This document shows, one piece after another, positions 63,424-64,000 of a stretch of DNA of 64,000 nt. Every line of letters begins with the position of its first letter. The first letter of the stretch is position 1. Made by a program: the position numbers and the translations under genes. The notes under the pieces are model-generated. The model made no database searches. It saw only the letters and a list, made by a program, of their open reading frames with translations, and had not been told where the DNA came from. The stretch is from an uncultured Eubacterium sp. (GTDB lineage: Bacteria; Bacillota; Clostridia; Lachnospirales; Lachnospiraceae): contig URYE01000001.1 in NCBI GenBank assembly GCA_900551945.1, positions 62,001 through 126,000 on the forward strand, written 5' to 3'.

Positions 63424-63768
63424 TTATAATGCGTCAATGCCACGTTCACCGGTACGGATACGAACAGCATCGCAAACATCGTAAATAAAAATCTTACCAT
63501 CACCATAATTGCCTGTATTAATATTGTCAATAACAAGGTCAATAATATGTTCGGCAACGTCATCGCCAACTATAGTTTCAACTTTGACTTTTGGAAGAAG
63601 ATTGCCATTTCCACCAAAATCTACACCGCTATATGATTGTTTGTGACCTTTTTGAAGACCATATCCCATAATATTTGAAATCATAAGACCATGTGCATCA
63701 CAGGAATTAAGTATTTCTTTTAAGTCGTCTAGCTTTTCAGGTCGTATAATAATTTCCAACTTTTTCAT
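63424..63768 (-). CDS. P-II family nitrogen regulatory protein
   Basis: The 114-residue trimeric signal protein reports nitrogen and energy status. It begins MKKLEIIIRPEKLDDLKEIL; the T-loop region is GLQKGHKQSYSGVDFGGNG (about 38-56); the C-terminal signature GDGKIFIYDVCDAVRIRTGERG (split over about 89-110) is complete. The T-loop lacks the usual uridylylation Tyr in its usual sequence, although a Tyr is present. I chose ATG 63768 because AAAGGA lies six bases upstream. AmtB is not seen; it could lie beyond the window. Confidence 0.93.
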   Translation of the reverse strand: MKKLEIIIRPEKLDDLKEILNSCDAHGLMISNIMGYGLQKGHKQSYSGVDFGGNGNLLPKVKVETIVGDDVAEHIIDLVIDNINTGNYGDGKIFIYDVCDAVRIRTGERGIDAL

Positions 63769-64000
63769 AAATAAGTCCTTTCGTCTGCCAAAACAAAATG
63801 TTTTATAAAATAGCAACTGACAAAATTAATAATAATCTAAATCCTGAACTGACTTATTGTTTTTAGCAATAAAAGCAAGGATTTCTTGATAATGTAAAAC
63901 TAATCTAATAAATATTATGGCTATATTTTATACTGATTAATCACTTGTTGTCAATTTATCTTGATTAGAAACAAAGAAAATAAACTCAAAACATATAAAA

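Noticed and set aside
63270-63488. Open frame across the three hairpins near the P-II gene
   Set aside because: It overlaps the end of a confident gene on the other strand, has no binding site and consists of hairpin sequence.

Overview
The window looks like chromosome from a low-GC anaerobic Firmicute of the Lachnospiraceae. A member of the Lachnospira / [Eubacterium] eligens group is my best guess; this is inferred from gene content and AT-richness, not from a marker gene. Supporting traits are a sigH-type sigma factor, a SPOCS/LysM spore-coat-like protein, type III glutamine synthetase, class II aldolase, a chemoreceptor, class B sortase, YesM/YesN-type two-component regulators, frequent TTG starts and Rpn-family gene remnants. 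There is no prophage, CRISPR array or rRNA. The only full insertion sequence is one ISAs1-type element.

Layout. 0-2.6 kb: tail of a large surface protein (BIG2 plus three repeats) and a secreted SGNH hydrolase with cell-wall-binding-like repeats. 2.7-8.2 kb: purB behind a structured leader, then a lipid block (PAP2 phosphatase-like, flippase-like membrane protein, pssA, psd). 8.5-13.6 kb: tRNA-Val, tRNA-Met, then ispF, cysE, cysS, mrnC, rlmB, sigH and tRNA-Thr, the usual Firmicute order. 13.8-19.3 kb: truncated GNAT, iron alcohol dehydrogenase, chemoreceptor, pyrC. 19.5-31.5 kb: a cell-surface polymer region with a membrane-anchored SGNH hydrolase, a polyprenyl-phosphate-type GT2, an MBOAT/SGNH acyltransferase pair, glmM and two large polytopic GT-C-like proteins. 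31.7-36 kb: SPOCS/LysM gene, then a scarred stretch with the insertion sequence, a surface-protein fragment and a collapsed Rpn gene. 36-39.6 kb: nadA-nadB-nadC on the minus strand with a clear promoter/operator. 39.9-46 kb: XRE regulator coupled to recQ, sensor kinase, response regulator, CmpB-like permease. 46-50 kb: small Cys protein, NYN-LOTUS protein, Nudix hydrolase, luxS, a disordered membrane protein. 50-58 kb: glnN, srtB, fba, small membrane protein, zinc-ribbon protein, TPM protein, cyclophilin. 58-64 kb: MATE exporter, GNAT, decayed GntR/ABC locus, two membrane proteins, P-II protein.

The most unusual content is non-coding. Seven related palindromic elements (about 68-153 bp cores, called family E here) lie between unrelated genes. 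They share fixed inner motifs and a CGAACA-NNNN-TGTTCG apical hairpin, while their outer stems differ in sequence but remain paired. A second family (A/B/C) shares a CAACGAG motif; copy A forms nearly the whole purB 5' leader and copy C sits behind a similar TATAAT box. Further dispersed palindromes (CTGTCGCA type, TTAACACTATTAAGCAAGT type, ACATAGCAC type) serve as terminators or survive as half copies that mark deletions.

The genes form several working sets: membrane phospholipid synthesis (pssA to psd), cysteine supply and charging (cysE, cysS) beside RNA maturation (mrnC, rlmB), envelope polymer assembly and O-acylation (GT2, GT-C-like proteins, MBOAT, SGNH, glmM), de novo NAD synthesis (nadABC), and nitrogen control (glnN, P-II).
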